From contig CALBLB010000007.1 in the NCBI GenBank assembly GCA_937896115.1, positions 1 through 7,320 of the forward strand: a DNA stretch of 7,320 nt. Direction: 5' to 3'. The first letter of the stretch is position 1. Every line of letters starts with the position of its first letter. The notes under the pieces were generated by a model. That model ran no database searches, was not told the origin of the DNA, and was given only the letters and a program-made list of their open reading frames with translations. This DNA is from an uncultured Succinatimonas sp. Its GTDB lineage: Bacteria; Pseudomonadota; Gammaproteobacteria; Enterobacterales; Succinivibrionaceae. A program made the translations under genes and the position numbers. Positions 1 through 5,866 of the stretch are shown here, in pieces.

Positions 1-22
1 CTGCCGGGCTCCCCTTTCTATT

Positions 23-55
23 AACCGTGTCTCTTTCCTGAGTCACGGTTTTTTT
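23..55 (+). terminator. Rho-independent terminator of a gene left of the window
   Basis: AACCGTG (23-29) pairs with CACGGTT (44-50). Inside it, after a T-T mismatch, CTC (31-33) pairs with GAG (40-42), closing a six-base loop. A run of seven T (49-55) follows. This is a standard intrinsic terminator on the plus strand, so a plus-strand gene or RNA probably ends just at or before position 1. The 22 bases before the hairpin are too few to identify it. Confidence 0.7.
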
Positions 56-124
56 ATTTCTGCTTCTTCTACTTTAATAAATTTTCGTTACGCCACGAAC
101 CTGACTTTATGAGCTATATTAGCG

Positions 125-150
125 ACAAACCTTGATGCATCAAGGTTTGT
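125..150. repeat. 26-base perfect palindrome (hairpin or operator)
   Basis: ACAAACCTTGATG (125-137) is followed directly by its exact reverse complement (138-150), with the NsiI-like core ATGCAT at the centre. As RNA it would form an 11-bp stem with a TGCA loop. Five T follow at 156-160 after a short gap, so a weak plus-strand terminator is possible. As DNA it could equally bind a dimeric regulator. The flanks 124 and 151 do not pair, so the symmetry ends sharply. Function is not decidable from sequence. Confidence 0.6.
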
Positions 151-159
151 AGGCATTTT

Positions 160-319
160 TGGTTGGTTAGATGGTAGTATAAAGACTGGGCTACAGTTGT
201 CAAAGCAGGATCGGTGACACAACCTCTGTTAGTGATCCGCTGACAGATCTATCAGGATCTTATAAGTTGATCGGTAACGAAGATGTTGGGCTTGTATCTT
301 CTGAGCCACGATTTTTTTT
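160..319 (+). ncRNA. Candidate structured small RNA, unassigned
   Basis: No open reading frame with a ribosome binding site covers this stretch, yet it folds locally all along. AGC-GGATC (204-212, with A207 bulged) pairs with GATCCGCT (234-241). AGATC (245-249) pairs with GATCT (256-260) around a six-base loop. GAAGAT (279-284) pairs with ATCTTC (296-301), and a T-run follows at 312-319. Successive hairpins ending in a T8 tract are what a small RNA looks like. I see no convincing promoter and do not recognise any known RNA family. The 5' end is a guess. An inert intergenic region with decayed terminators is the main alternative. Confidence 0.25.
271..319 (+). terminator. Possible imperfect terminator with T8 tract
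   Basis: The stem GAAGAT/ATCTTC (279-284/296-301) has an 11-base loop. It can be extended by TCG (271-273) with CGA (309-311) across an internal loop. Eight consecutive T follow (312-319). The T-tract is strong but the stem base is imperfect, so termination strength is uncertain. It would end a plus-strand transcript arising within 60-250. Confidence 0.4.
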
Positions 320-330
320 AAACGTTATTT

Positions 331-361
331 CTAAAACAAAACCGTCGCTAGGACGGTTTTT
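331..361 (-). terminator. Bidirectional terminator, end of aldehyde dehydrogenase gene
   Basis: AAAACCGTC (338-346) pairs perfectly with GACGGTTTT (352-360) around the five-base loop GCTAG. On the minus strand the stem is followed by a T-rich tail (TTTTGTTTTAG reading down to 331). It lies 27 bases after the stop codon of the minus-strand aldehyde dehydrogenase gene, as expected for its intrinsic terminator. The plus-strand side also has five T (357-361), so it can stop transcription from the left as well. Confidence 0.75.
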
Positions 362-387
362 AATAGAGATGATTTCAGTTCGAAACA

Positions 388-1878
388 TTATTCTGGATAG
401 AATCCGCTGGGACTTTCGTGCAGATTGATCATGATGTTCTTACGCTGCGAGTAAGCATCCAAAATCATCTTGTGTGTCTCACGTCCTATTCCTGACTGTT
501 TATACCCTCCGAATGGAGAGCCTTCAGGAATTTGATTATAGGTGTTAACCCACATTCTGCCGGTGCGTATCTCTCTTGCTACTCTGATGGCACGATTGAT
601 GTCAGTAGTCCAAACAGCTCCTCCCAAGCCGTATACACTGTCGTTGGCCATCTTTACGACTTCATCTTCATCGCGGAATTTGATGATCGCAGCTACCGGT
701 CCGAAGATCTCTTCCTGAGCAATCTTTGATGAATTCACGGTTTCTATGAGGGTAGGTGCCATGAAGAAGCCATGCTTGAGCTCTTCGTTATTATCAAGAC
801 GTTTACCGCCGCAGAGTATGCGATCGCCTTCTTGTTTTGCTGTTTCAATGTAAGCAAGGATCTTATCAAGCTGTGCCTTATTGATTTGAGATCCCATCTG
901 GATCCCTTCCTTCCAAGGCAGTCCCACTTTGACTTTATTAAACGCGTTTATAAGTTTGCTTACGAATTCTTCGTATATGCCTTCCTGCACAAAGATCCTG
1001 GAGCCGGCACAGCATACTTGCCCCTGATTAAACAGGATCCCGAGCTGGGCTCCGTCTAAAGCCTGATCCATTCGACAGTCGTTAAAGAAGATGTTGGCAC
1101 TCTTTCCGCCTAGTTCAAGGGTTGCCGGAATAAGTCTTGCTGCAGCAAGTTTTGCAACTCTTACACCTACTTCTGTTGATCCGGTAAATGCCAGTTTGTC
1201 GAGATCGGGGTTTTCCAAAAGCCAGTCACCCGCTTTGGCACCTGCGCCGGTGATCACATTGAAAACACCGGGAGGTAATAAATCTCCTATCAGTTCTGCC
1301 AGGCGTAAAACAGACAATGATGTAGATGATGACGGCTTGAATACCGTGCAGTCACCGGCTGCTATTACCGGAGCCAGTTTCCATGCAGCCATGAGGAAAG
1401 GAAAGTTCCAAGGAACTATTTGTCCAACTACTCCTATAGGTTCACGCAGAATGATGGAAAGGAAATTGTTATCGAGAATTGCGGCTTGTCCTTCTTCTGC
1501 AAGGATCACGCCTGCAAAATAACGAAAATGCGCTGCTGACAGCGGGATATCCACATTCATGGTTTCGCGCAGAGGTTTTCCGTTATCGCAACTTTCGATC
1601 ATTGCCAATTCAGCAGTGTGCTCGTCGATGATATCCGCAATTTTATTGAGAATGCCAGCACGTTCTTTAACTGTTGTCTTTGACCAGGAGGTAAAAGCCT
1701 GACGGGCGGCTTTGGCAGCCCAACTTACGTCCTCGTGAGCGGCATCCTGAAAAGTACACAGTTCGTCACCGGTGGCAGGACAGTAAGCTTTAAGCGTTTC
1801 ATTTTCTGCTGAGCCCACCCATTTTCCGTTGATGAACATACCGTATTCTTTTTTTAGATTTAATGATGACGGAAGCAT
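388..1878 (-). CDS. NAD(P)-dependent aldehyde dehydrogenase
   Basis: This enzyme oxidises an aldehyde to the carboxylic acid with NAD(P)+ in the cytoplasm. The 496-residue protein (usual ALDH length) is complete. In order it shows the cofactor/oxyanion segment PWNFP (Asn158), the Lys of KPSSS (Lys181), the cofactor motif FTGSTEVG (about 231-238), the general base Glu in LELGGKSAN (Glu255), the nucleophile in FNQGQVCCAGSR (Cys289), and EIFGP (Glu390). The C-terminal GGYKQSGIGRETHK is also typical. From memory the sequence resembles Staphylococcus AldA and the AldB/ExaC acetaldehyde dehydrogenases, but the natural substrate cannot be read here. Start: an in-frame ATG at 1890 exists, but the GGAGGG just after it is well placed to serve the ATG at 1878, which I chose. 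It is transcribed alone, with its own promoter and terminator, divergently from the amidase gene. Confidence 0.93.
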   Translation of the reverse strand: MLPSSLNLKKEYGMFINGKWVGSAENETLKAYCPATGDELCTFQDAAHEDVSWAAKAARQAFTSWSKTTVKERAGILNKIADIIDEHTAELAMIESCDNGKPLRETMNVDIPLSAAHFRYFAGVILAEEGQAAILDNNFLSIILREPIGVVGQIVPWNFPFLMAAWKLAPVIAAGDCTVFKPSSSTSLSVLRLAELIGDLLPPGVFNVITGAGAKAGDWLLENPDLDKLAFTGSTEVGVRVAKLAAARLIPATLELGGKSANIFFNDCRMDQALDGAQLGILFNQGQVCCAGSRIFVQEGIYEEFVSKLINAFNKVKVGLPWKEGIQMGSQINKAQLDKILAYIETAKQEGDRILCGGKRLDNNEELKHGFFMAPTLIETVNSSKIAQEEIFGPVAAIIKFRDEDEVVKMANDSVYGLGGAVWTTDINRAIRVAREIRTGRMWVNTYNQIPEGSPFGGYKQSGIGRETHKMILDAYSQRKNIMINLHESPSGFYPE

Positions 1879-1882
1879 AGAA

Positions 1883-1888
1883 CCCTCC
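1883..1888 (-). promoter_or_regulatory. Ribosome binding site that sets the ALDH start at 1878
   Basis: On the minus strand GGAGGG lies four bases before the ATG at 1878-1876. The alternative ATG at 1890-1888 overlaps this motif and has no purine-rich site before it, only an AT-rich stretch. The longer form would add just four residues (MEGS). Confidence 0.7.
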
Positions 1889-1910
1889 ATATTTAATCGC
1901 TTATGTTTTA

Positions 1911-1939
1911 GTTATAGGTATTTTCAGCGTAAGGATCAA
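1911..1939 (-). promoter_or_regulatory. Sigma-70-type promoter for the aldehyde dehydrogenase gene
   Basis: On the minus strand TTGATC (1939-1934) stands as -35, a 17-base spacer follows, and TATAAC (1916-1911) stands as -10. This predicts a start near 1904 and a leader of about 25 bases before the ATG at 1878. The -35 contains a GATC site, so Dam methylation could in principle touch it. No clear operator is seen nearby. Confidence 0.5.
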
Positions 1940-2089
1940 AGTTGTATGGCGACAATGTTCACAAAACAAAAAAATTATCTATCTTTGTTGTACTTACATA
2001 CATGAACTTAAAAAAGATGCTGTCTAATTTGGGCATGAAAAAGTCTTTTTTGGTGATTCAAGGTTATTTAAAGTGCGGACAAAAGGCAC

Positions 2090-2117
2090 TTGGCAAACAG
2101 ATGTTATTTTTTATATG
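2090..2117 (+). promoter_or_regulatory. Candidate promoter for the exported amidase gene
   Basis: TTGGCA (2090-2095, five of six matches to the -35 consensus) is followed by a 16-base spacer and TATATG (2112-2117, four of six matches to -10). Transcription would begin near 2124 and leave a leader of about 25 bases. The AT-rich stretch at 1965-2090 gives other weaker -10-like matches, so this is a best candidate only. Confidence 0.4.
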
Positions 2118-2136
2118 TCACTTGTTTGGCCTTTGC

Positions 2137-2142
2137 GGAGGG
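2137..2142 (+). promoter_or_regulatory. Ribosome binding site that sets the amidase start at 2149
   Basis: GGAGGG lies six bases before the ATG at 2149. The reading frame stays open upstream to 1942, but only the 2149 start has a strong binding site. It also puts a textbook signal peptide exactly at the N-terminus. Confidence 0.8.
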
Positions 2143-2148
2143 CTGTTT

Positions 2149-3718
2149 ATGAAATTGTCTGTGCTTGTAAAAATCTTGTTTACCGTTTTGGCAGTTAACG
2201 CTGCAACGATATCTTCGGGGTTTGCCGATGATCTTTGTTTTGAAAAATCCGTTTTTGAGCTTCAGGATGAATTCAATTCGGGAAAGTTAAGCTCCGTGCA
2301 ATTGGTTGACTACTACTTAAAGCGCATCAAGGTATACGACGGCCTGATCAATGCAATGATCACCGTTAATCCCAAAGCAATGGAGGAAGCCAAACGTCTT
2401 GATGAAGAAAGAGCGCAGGGTCATATAGAAGGCCCTTTGCACGGTATACCGATCGTGCTTAAAGACAATTACGATACTTTTGACATGCCCACTACCAGCG
2501 GAGCTTTGGGCTTTTAAAGATTTGTTGCCTGCAAAAGATGCTTTCACCGTGGAAAAACTTAGAAAGGCTGGAGCGATTTTCATAGGCAAAAGTAATCTTA
2601 CCGAAATAGCCAATCACGGTATGACTATAAGTTCCATGGGCGGACAGACTTTAAATCCCTATGATTTGACGAGAACCCCGGGCGGATCATCAGGCGGTAC
2701 CGGAGCTGCCGTTGCCGCAAATTTTGCGGTAATGGGCACAGGATCGGATACGGTCAATTCCATACGCTCCCCGTCCAGCGCCAATTCATTGGTGGGAATT
2801 CGTCCTACCAAAGGTTTGGTAAGTCGTACGGGTATTTCCCCTTGTTCTGATTTTCAGGATATGGGTGGTCCCATTGCCCGATCGGTTGAAGATGCGGTGG
2901 TCATGCTCAACGTGATGGCAGGTTATGACGCAGAGGATAAAAGTGCGAAGATCATCAAAGATAGACAAATTGATGATTTTACCAAGGCTTTGCAAAAAGG
3001 CAGTTTAAAAGGAAAGCGTTTGGGACTTGTTACCAACAATATGGGAAATGATCCTGCGGTTATGGGGGTACTTACTCAAGCCGTGGCTGATCTTAAAAAA
3101 TTGGGTGCAGAGGTTGTGGATGTGGATATTCCGGAACTTTTCCTGCCTAAGCTCATTAAAGAGCACGATGTGCAAAAATGGGAGCAGGCCAGAGATCTTG
3201 ATGCGTATTTAAAACGGGAGGGGGATGCTTCGCCTGTTAAAAATACCAAAGAATACGTAGCCACCGGTTTGCTTACGGCATCGATTGTCGATGATTTTAA
3301 GATGAAAAGTGCCGTGGTCGATCCTGACAATGATCCTGAATATAAAGCCAGAATTAAAAAGAATTTGGCATTGAGAGCTTTTGTCGTCGATTTTATGCAC
3401 AAGCACGATATAGATGCTTTCGTTTACCCGTTGCAGGGGGTGTTGGTGGTTAAGACTACCGAGCCTAAAGGACAATATGCACGTAACGGTCTGATGGCAT
3501 CGGTAACCGGTTTGCCTGCCATAGATGTTCCCGGCGGTTTTTCAAAGCCTGATGATACGGCTCCTTTGGGAGTTCCGGTAGGTATAGAGTTTATGGCAGA
3601 GCCTTTTTCAGAATCAAAACTCATAAGCATGGCTTTTGATTACGAGCAGGCAACCAAGCACAGAAAGGCTCCCGAAGGATTGCCGGATCTGGACTTTTCA
3701 TCGGTAAGTTCCAAGTAA
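2149..3718 (+). pseudogene. Exported amidase-signature hydrolase, frameshifted
   Basis: This is an amidase-signature (GatA/FAAH-type) enzyme, which hydrolyses a C-N amide bond with a Ser-cisSer-Lys triad. Residues 1-26 are a signal peptide: Lys near the start, a hydrophobic core, and likely cleavage after GFA before DD, so the product is exported. Frame one runs to 2517 and ends in TTSGALGF-stop. The rest continues from 2516 in the next frame with KDLLPAKDAF. Dropping one T of 2512-2515 gives a 522-residue protein with Lys105 (IPIVLKDN), Ser180 (TPGGSSGG) and Ser204 (TVNSIR). The spacings of 75 and 24 match those I recall for mammalian FAAH, so nothing else is missing. Both halves look under selection, so the lesion is recent, a sequencing error, or a recoded site. 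The substrate is unknown. No partner GatB or GatC gene is present, which argues against tRNA amidation. Confidence 0.85.
2509..2518 (+). other. Frameshift site GGC TTT TAA A in the amidase gene
   Basis: In the upstream frame the ribosome reads GGC (2509), TTT (2512) and then the stop TAA (2515). Sliding one base forward on the T-run lets tRNA-Phe re-pair with TTT (2513-2515) and the next codon become AAA, which continues the amidase exactly. This resembles the CTT-TGA layout of the prfB +1 site. However, the nearest purine-rich stretch (GGAG at 2500-2503) is farther upstream than the prfB stimulator, so a simple one-base insertion is more likely. Confidence 0.6.
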
Positions 3719-3743
3719 CAGGAAATTTTTAACCTTCTGATAT

Positions 3744-3773
3744 CCTCCTTTCCGCACTCACGCAGGAAGGAGG
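3744..3773 (+). terminator. Hairpin after the amidase gene, weak terminator
   Basis: CCTCCTT (3744-3750) pairs with AAGGAGG (3767-3773). After a bulged T3751, CC (3752-3753) pairs with GG (3765-3766), giving nine base pairs with an 11-base loop. It lies 25 bases past the amidase stop. No T-run follows (TTAAGATCC), so it is at best an inefficient intrinsic terminator. It could be an RNA-stabilising 3' stem instead. The AAGGAGG arm is a perfect Shine-Dalgarno sequence but has no start codon at a useful distance. Confidence 0.4.
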
Positions 3774-3834
3774 TTAAGATCCTCTTTAAAGATCTGCGTA
3801 TCTCAGTCTGTTTAAGCCGGCCTTGTTTTTAGGA

Positions 3835-3840
3835 TACAAT
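3835..3840 (+). promoter_or_regulatory. Possible -10 element for the polymerase cassette
   Basis: TACAAT (3835-3840) fits a -10 box in five of six positions and lies 39 bases before the polymerase ATG. The -35 region is poor (TTTAAG at 3811-3816 is the best at 18 bases). I found neither a CTGT-N8-ACAG nor a GAAC-N4-GTTC LexA site in 3719-3879. Confidence 0.3.
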
Positions 3841-3843
3841 CGC

Positions 3844-3876
3844 AGCAGGTACTCCTTCTTTTGATTTAAGCCTGCT
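3844..3876 (+). promoter_or_regulatory. Leader hairpin directly before the polymerase start
   Basis: AGCAGG (3844-3849) pairs with CCTGCT (3871-3876), leaving a 21-base loop. The stem ends three bases before the ATG at 3880. The only Shine-Dalgarno-like bases (TAAG, 3867-3870) lie in the loop edge beside the stem. A six-base stem with a large loop is weak and may be chance. Confidence 0.25.
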
Positions 3877-3879
3877 TTC

Positions 3880-5409
3880 ATGATCACATCAAAACCCCAG
3901 CAACGATTGTATATTGCCATCGATTTGAAATCTTTCTACGCCAGTGTCGAATGCGTAGAAAGAGGTCTTGATCCTCTCGATGCCAATTTGGTAGTTGCCG
4001 ATGCGGAGCGTACCGAAAAAACCATCTGTCTTGCTGTATCTCCTGCATTGAAAGCCCGCGGAGTGCCTGGACGTCCCAGATTGTTTGAAGTGGTGCAACG
4101 CTGTGAGCAGATCAATGATGCAAGACGCAAAATGTTAGGGCGTGAATTTACGGGCAGTTCTGTATCAGACGGTATTTTAAAGGATCATCCAGAACTTAAG
4201 GTCGACTATATAGTAGCCAAACCTCGCATGGCGCTTTACGTCGAGTATTCAAACAGGATAGTGGAGACTTACCTGAAATACGTTTCAGCAGAGGATCTTG
4301 ATGTTTATTCGGTAGACGAGGTGTTTATCGATGCTACCGAATATTTGGCAAGCAACGGTATGAATGCCATGGAGTTTGCCATGTGCATGGTTAAGGATGT
4401 TTTAAAAACTACCGGGATCACCGCTACTGCAGGAATAGGAACCAATCTTTATCTTGCCAAAATTGCCATGGACATCGAGGCCAAACATTCAGAAGCGGAT
4501 GAAAACGGGGTACGCATAGCTTATTTGGATGAAACTTTATACCGCCGCAAGATGTGGACGCACGTACCCATCACGGATTTTTGGCGGGTGGGCCCGGGAA
4601 TAGCTGCTCGTTTGGCAAAAGAGCATATCTTTACCATGGGGGATATCGCACGCTGCTCCTTAGGCGGAGAGCTTAATTATTATAATGAAGAACTGCTGTA
4701 TGAAATGTTCGGGGTAAACGCAGAACTTTTGATCGATCATGCCTGGGGGTATGAGAGTGCCACCATGGCAGATATAAAAAAATTAAAACCGCAGCGTAAG
4801 AGTTTGGGGGTAGGACAGGTGCTTTCTTGTCCTTACGATCATGAAAAAGCGTCTCTTATAGTATGGGAAATGGCAGAGCAACTGTCGCTTGATTTAGTAT
4901 CGAAAGGTTATACCGCAAAAAAAGCAGTATTGCATATAGGGTATGACATAGAGTCATTAAAAGATCCAAAAATAAATTATCAGGGTAAGACTGAAATCGA
5001 TCACTACGGACGCACCGTCCCGGCAGGAGTCAGAGGTACCGTATCGTTCGGCAGGGCTACGGCATCAACTAAGATCATGACTTCCTGTATTACTGCATTG
5101 TTTAAACGTATAGCCGATCCTAAGCTTTTGGTAAGAAGAGTATCCATGGCTGCCTTTGAATTAGGGAGAGAGGGACAGCAAGTTGCAGAGCAGGGAACGG
5201 GGCAACTTGATCTCTTTGCGTCTTTGAATTTGAAGACGGCAGAGGAGATTAAAGAAGAGCATGATCTTAAACGGGAACTTAAACTGCAAAAAGCCATCAT
5301 CAATTTAAAGCAGCGCATGGGAAAAAATGCCATATTTCGCGGTGCGGATCTTTTAGAAGGTGCTACTACCATCGAGCGTAACTCGCAAATAGGCGGACAC
5401 AGAGCATGA
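3880..5409 (+). CDS. Y-family translesion DNA polymerase (UvrX/UmuC-like)
   Basis: This error-prone polymerase copies past damaged template bases. The 509-residue protein opens with the metal-binding and fingers motif YIAIDLKSFYASVE (Asp15, probable steric gate Tyr20). The palm motif YSVDEVFID follows (Asp146, Glu147), then the helix-hairpin-like TAGIGTNLYLAK (183-194) and FWRVGPGIAARL (234-245). The little-finger part ends in QLDLF (442-446), a consensus beta-clamp binding motif. The tail is a charged helix and ATTIERNSQIGGH, as in the UvrX/YqjW-type enzymes of Firmicutes rather than DinB or enterobacterial UmuC. All key residues are present, so it should be active. The ATG at 3880 is the only ATG after the in-frame stop at 3862. 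It has almost no ribosome binding site, suggesting low or controlled translation. Its stop overlaps the next gene by four bases (ATGA). Confidence 0.93.
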   Translation: MITSKPQQRLYIAIDLKSFYASVECVERGLDPLDANLVVADAERTEKTICLAVSPALKARGVPGRPRLFEVVQRCEQINDARRKMLGREFTGSSVSDGILKDHPELKVDYIVAKPRMALYVEYSNRIVETYLKYVSAEDLDVYSVDEVFIDATEYLASNGMNAMEFAMCMVKDVLKTTGITATAGIGTNLYLAKIAMDIEAKHSEADENGVRIAYLDETLYRRKMWTHVPITDFWRVGPGIAARLAKEHIFTMGDIARCSLGGELNYYNEELLYEMFGVNAELLIDHAWGYESATMADIKKLKPQRKSLGVGQVLSCPYDHEKASLIVWEMAEQLSLDLVSKGYTAKKAVLHIGYDIESLKDPKINYQGKTEIDHYGRTVPAGVRGTVSFGRATASTKIMTSCITALFKRIADPKLLVRRVSMAAFELGREGQQVAEQGTGQLDLFASLNLKTAEEIKEEHDLKRELKLQKAIINLKQRMGKNAIFRGADLLEGATTIERNSQIGGHRA

Positions 5410-5864
5410 ATGATGACAAGGCTACCGAGCCTTTGCCTGAGAATTTTCCTTATCGTGACATCTTTTATTTGAAAAGACCAAAGTCACGCAGAGCTACTCA
5501 TTTAAGTGCGGAAAGTCGTGCCGCACAGTTCATGCCTTTTGATGCACTGACCGGCTTTGATGAGAGTATTGCCGAGACGGAGAGACTTACTTCATCGCAT
5601 TCAGCATTGGACGGTTATGCCGTAGCAGAGCTTAATGAAAGGTTTGGGTATTTGAAGATCCGTAATTTTCCTAAGGTTAAGATCACCATGACGATCTTTG
5701 TTCGTGATCTTAAGAAAGAAGGCGGAAGCTATGTAAGTGTTGAGGGTATCGTGCGCAATATCGATGAAATCACGCGAAAAGTCCGTCTTGACGACGGACG
5801 TATTTTCTCCTTAGACGATATCGAAGCTTTAGACGGGGATATCTTCTTGGAAGAAGGACTTTAA
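5406..5864 (+). CDS. YolD-like protein, partner of the Y-family polymerase
   Basis: The 152-residue protein carries the YolD-like signature RAAQFMPFDALTGFDE (38-53), followed by a beta-rich half with KIRNFPKVKITMTIFVRD and VSVEGIVRNID, ending in acidic residues. Proteins of this family sit beside UvrX/YqjW-type polymerases and have been proposed to stand in for UmuD as the accessory subunit. That role is from family knowledge, not visible here. There is no signal peptide or membrane segment. Its ATG lies within the polymerase stop (ATGA). AGGCGGA (5391-5397), eight bases upstream inside the polymerase gene, can serve as binding site, so translation is probably coupled. It lacks the Ser/Lys autoprotease layout of UmuD. 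It ends two bases before the stop of the convergent helicase gene, with no terminator between. Confidence 0.85.
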   Translation: MNDDKATEPLPENFPYRDIFYLKRPKSRRATHLSAESRAAQFMPFDALTGFDESIAETERLTSSHSALDGYAVAELNERFGYLKIRNFPKVKITMTIFVRDLKKEGGSYVSVEGIVRNIDEITRKVRLDDGRIFSLDDIEALDGDIFLEEGL

Positions 5865-5866
5865 AA

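Noticed and set aside
1..14. GC-rich bases before the first terminator that look like the 3' end of a tRNA
   Set aside because: Only 14 bases are available, no CCA follows, and I could not match them to a specific tRNA.
39..60. Similarity of TGAGTCACGG plus T-run to TGAGCCACGA plus T-run at 302-319, as if an RNA gene were duplicated
   Set aside because: The sequence upstream of the two copies does not align, so convergent terminator-like sequence is more likely.
1091..1522. Plus-strand open frames inside the aldehyde dehydrogenase gene
   Set aside because: They are shadows of the minus-strand gene, with no ribosome binding site or recognisable protein features.
388..1878. Functional link between the aldehyde dehydrogenase and the amidase (amide to aldehyde to acid pathway)
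   Set aside because: They are divergent with separate promoters, and the amidase is exported while the dehydrogenase is cytoplasmic, so no pathway is supported.
1942..2148. N-terminal extension of 69 residues in frame with the amidase
   Set aside because: No ribosome binding site at 1942, it overlaps the likely promoters, and the signal peptide with GGAGGG spacing marks 2149 as the start.
3719..3879. LexA (SOS) operator before the polymerase
   Set aside because: CTGT occurs at 3808 but has no ACAG partner at the right distance, and no GAAC-N4-GTTC is present.
5004..5372. Minus-strand open frame inside the polymerase gene
   Set aside because: It lies wholly opposite conserved polymerase sequence including the clamp motif and has low-complexity composition.
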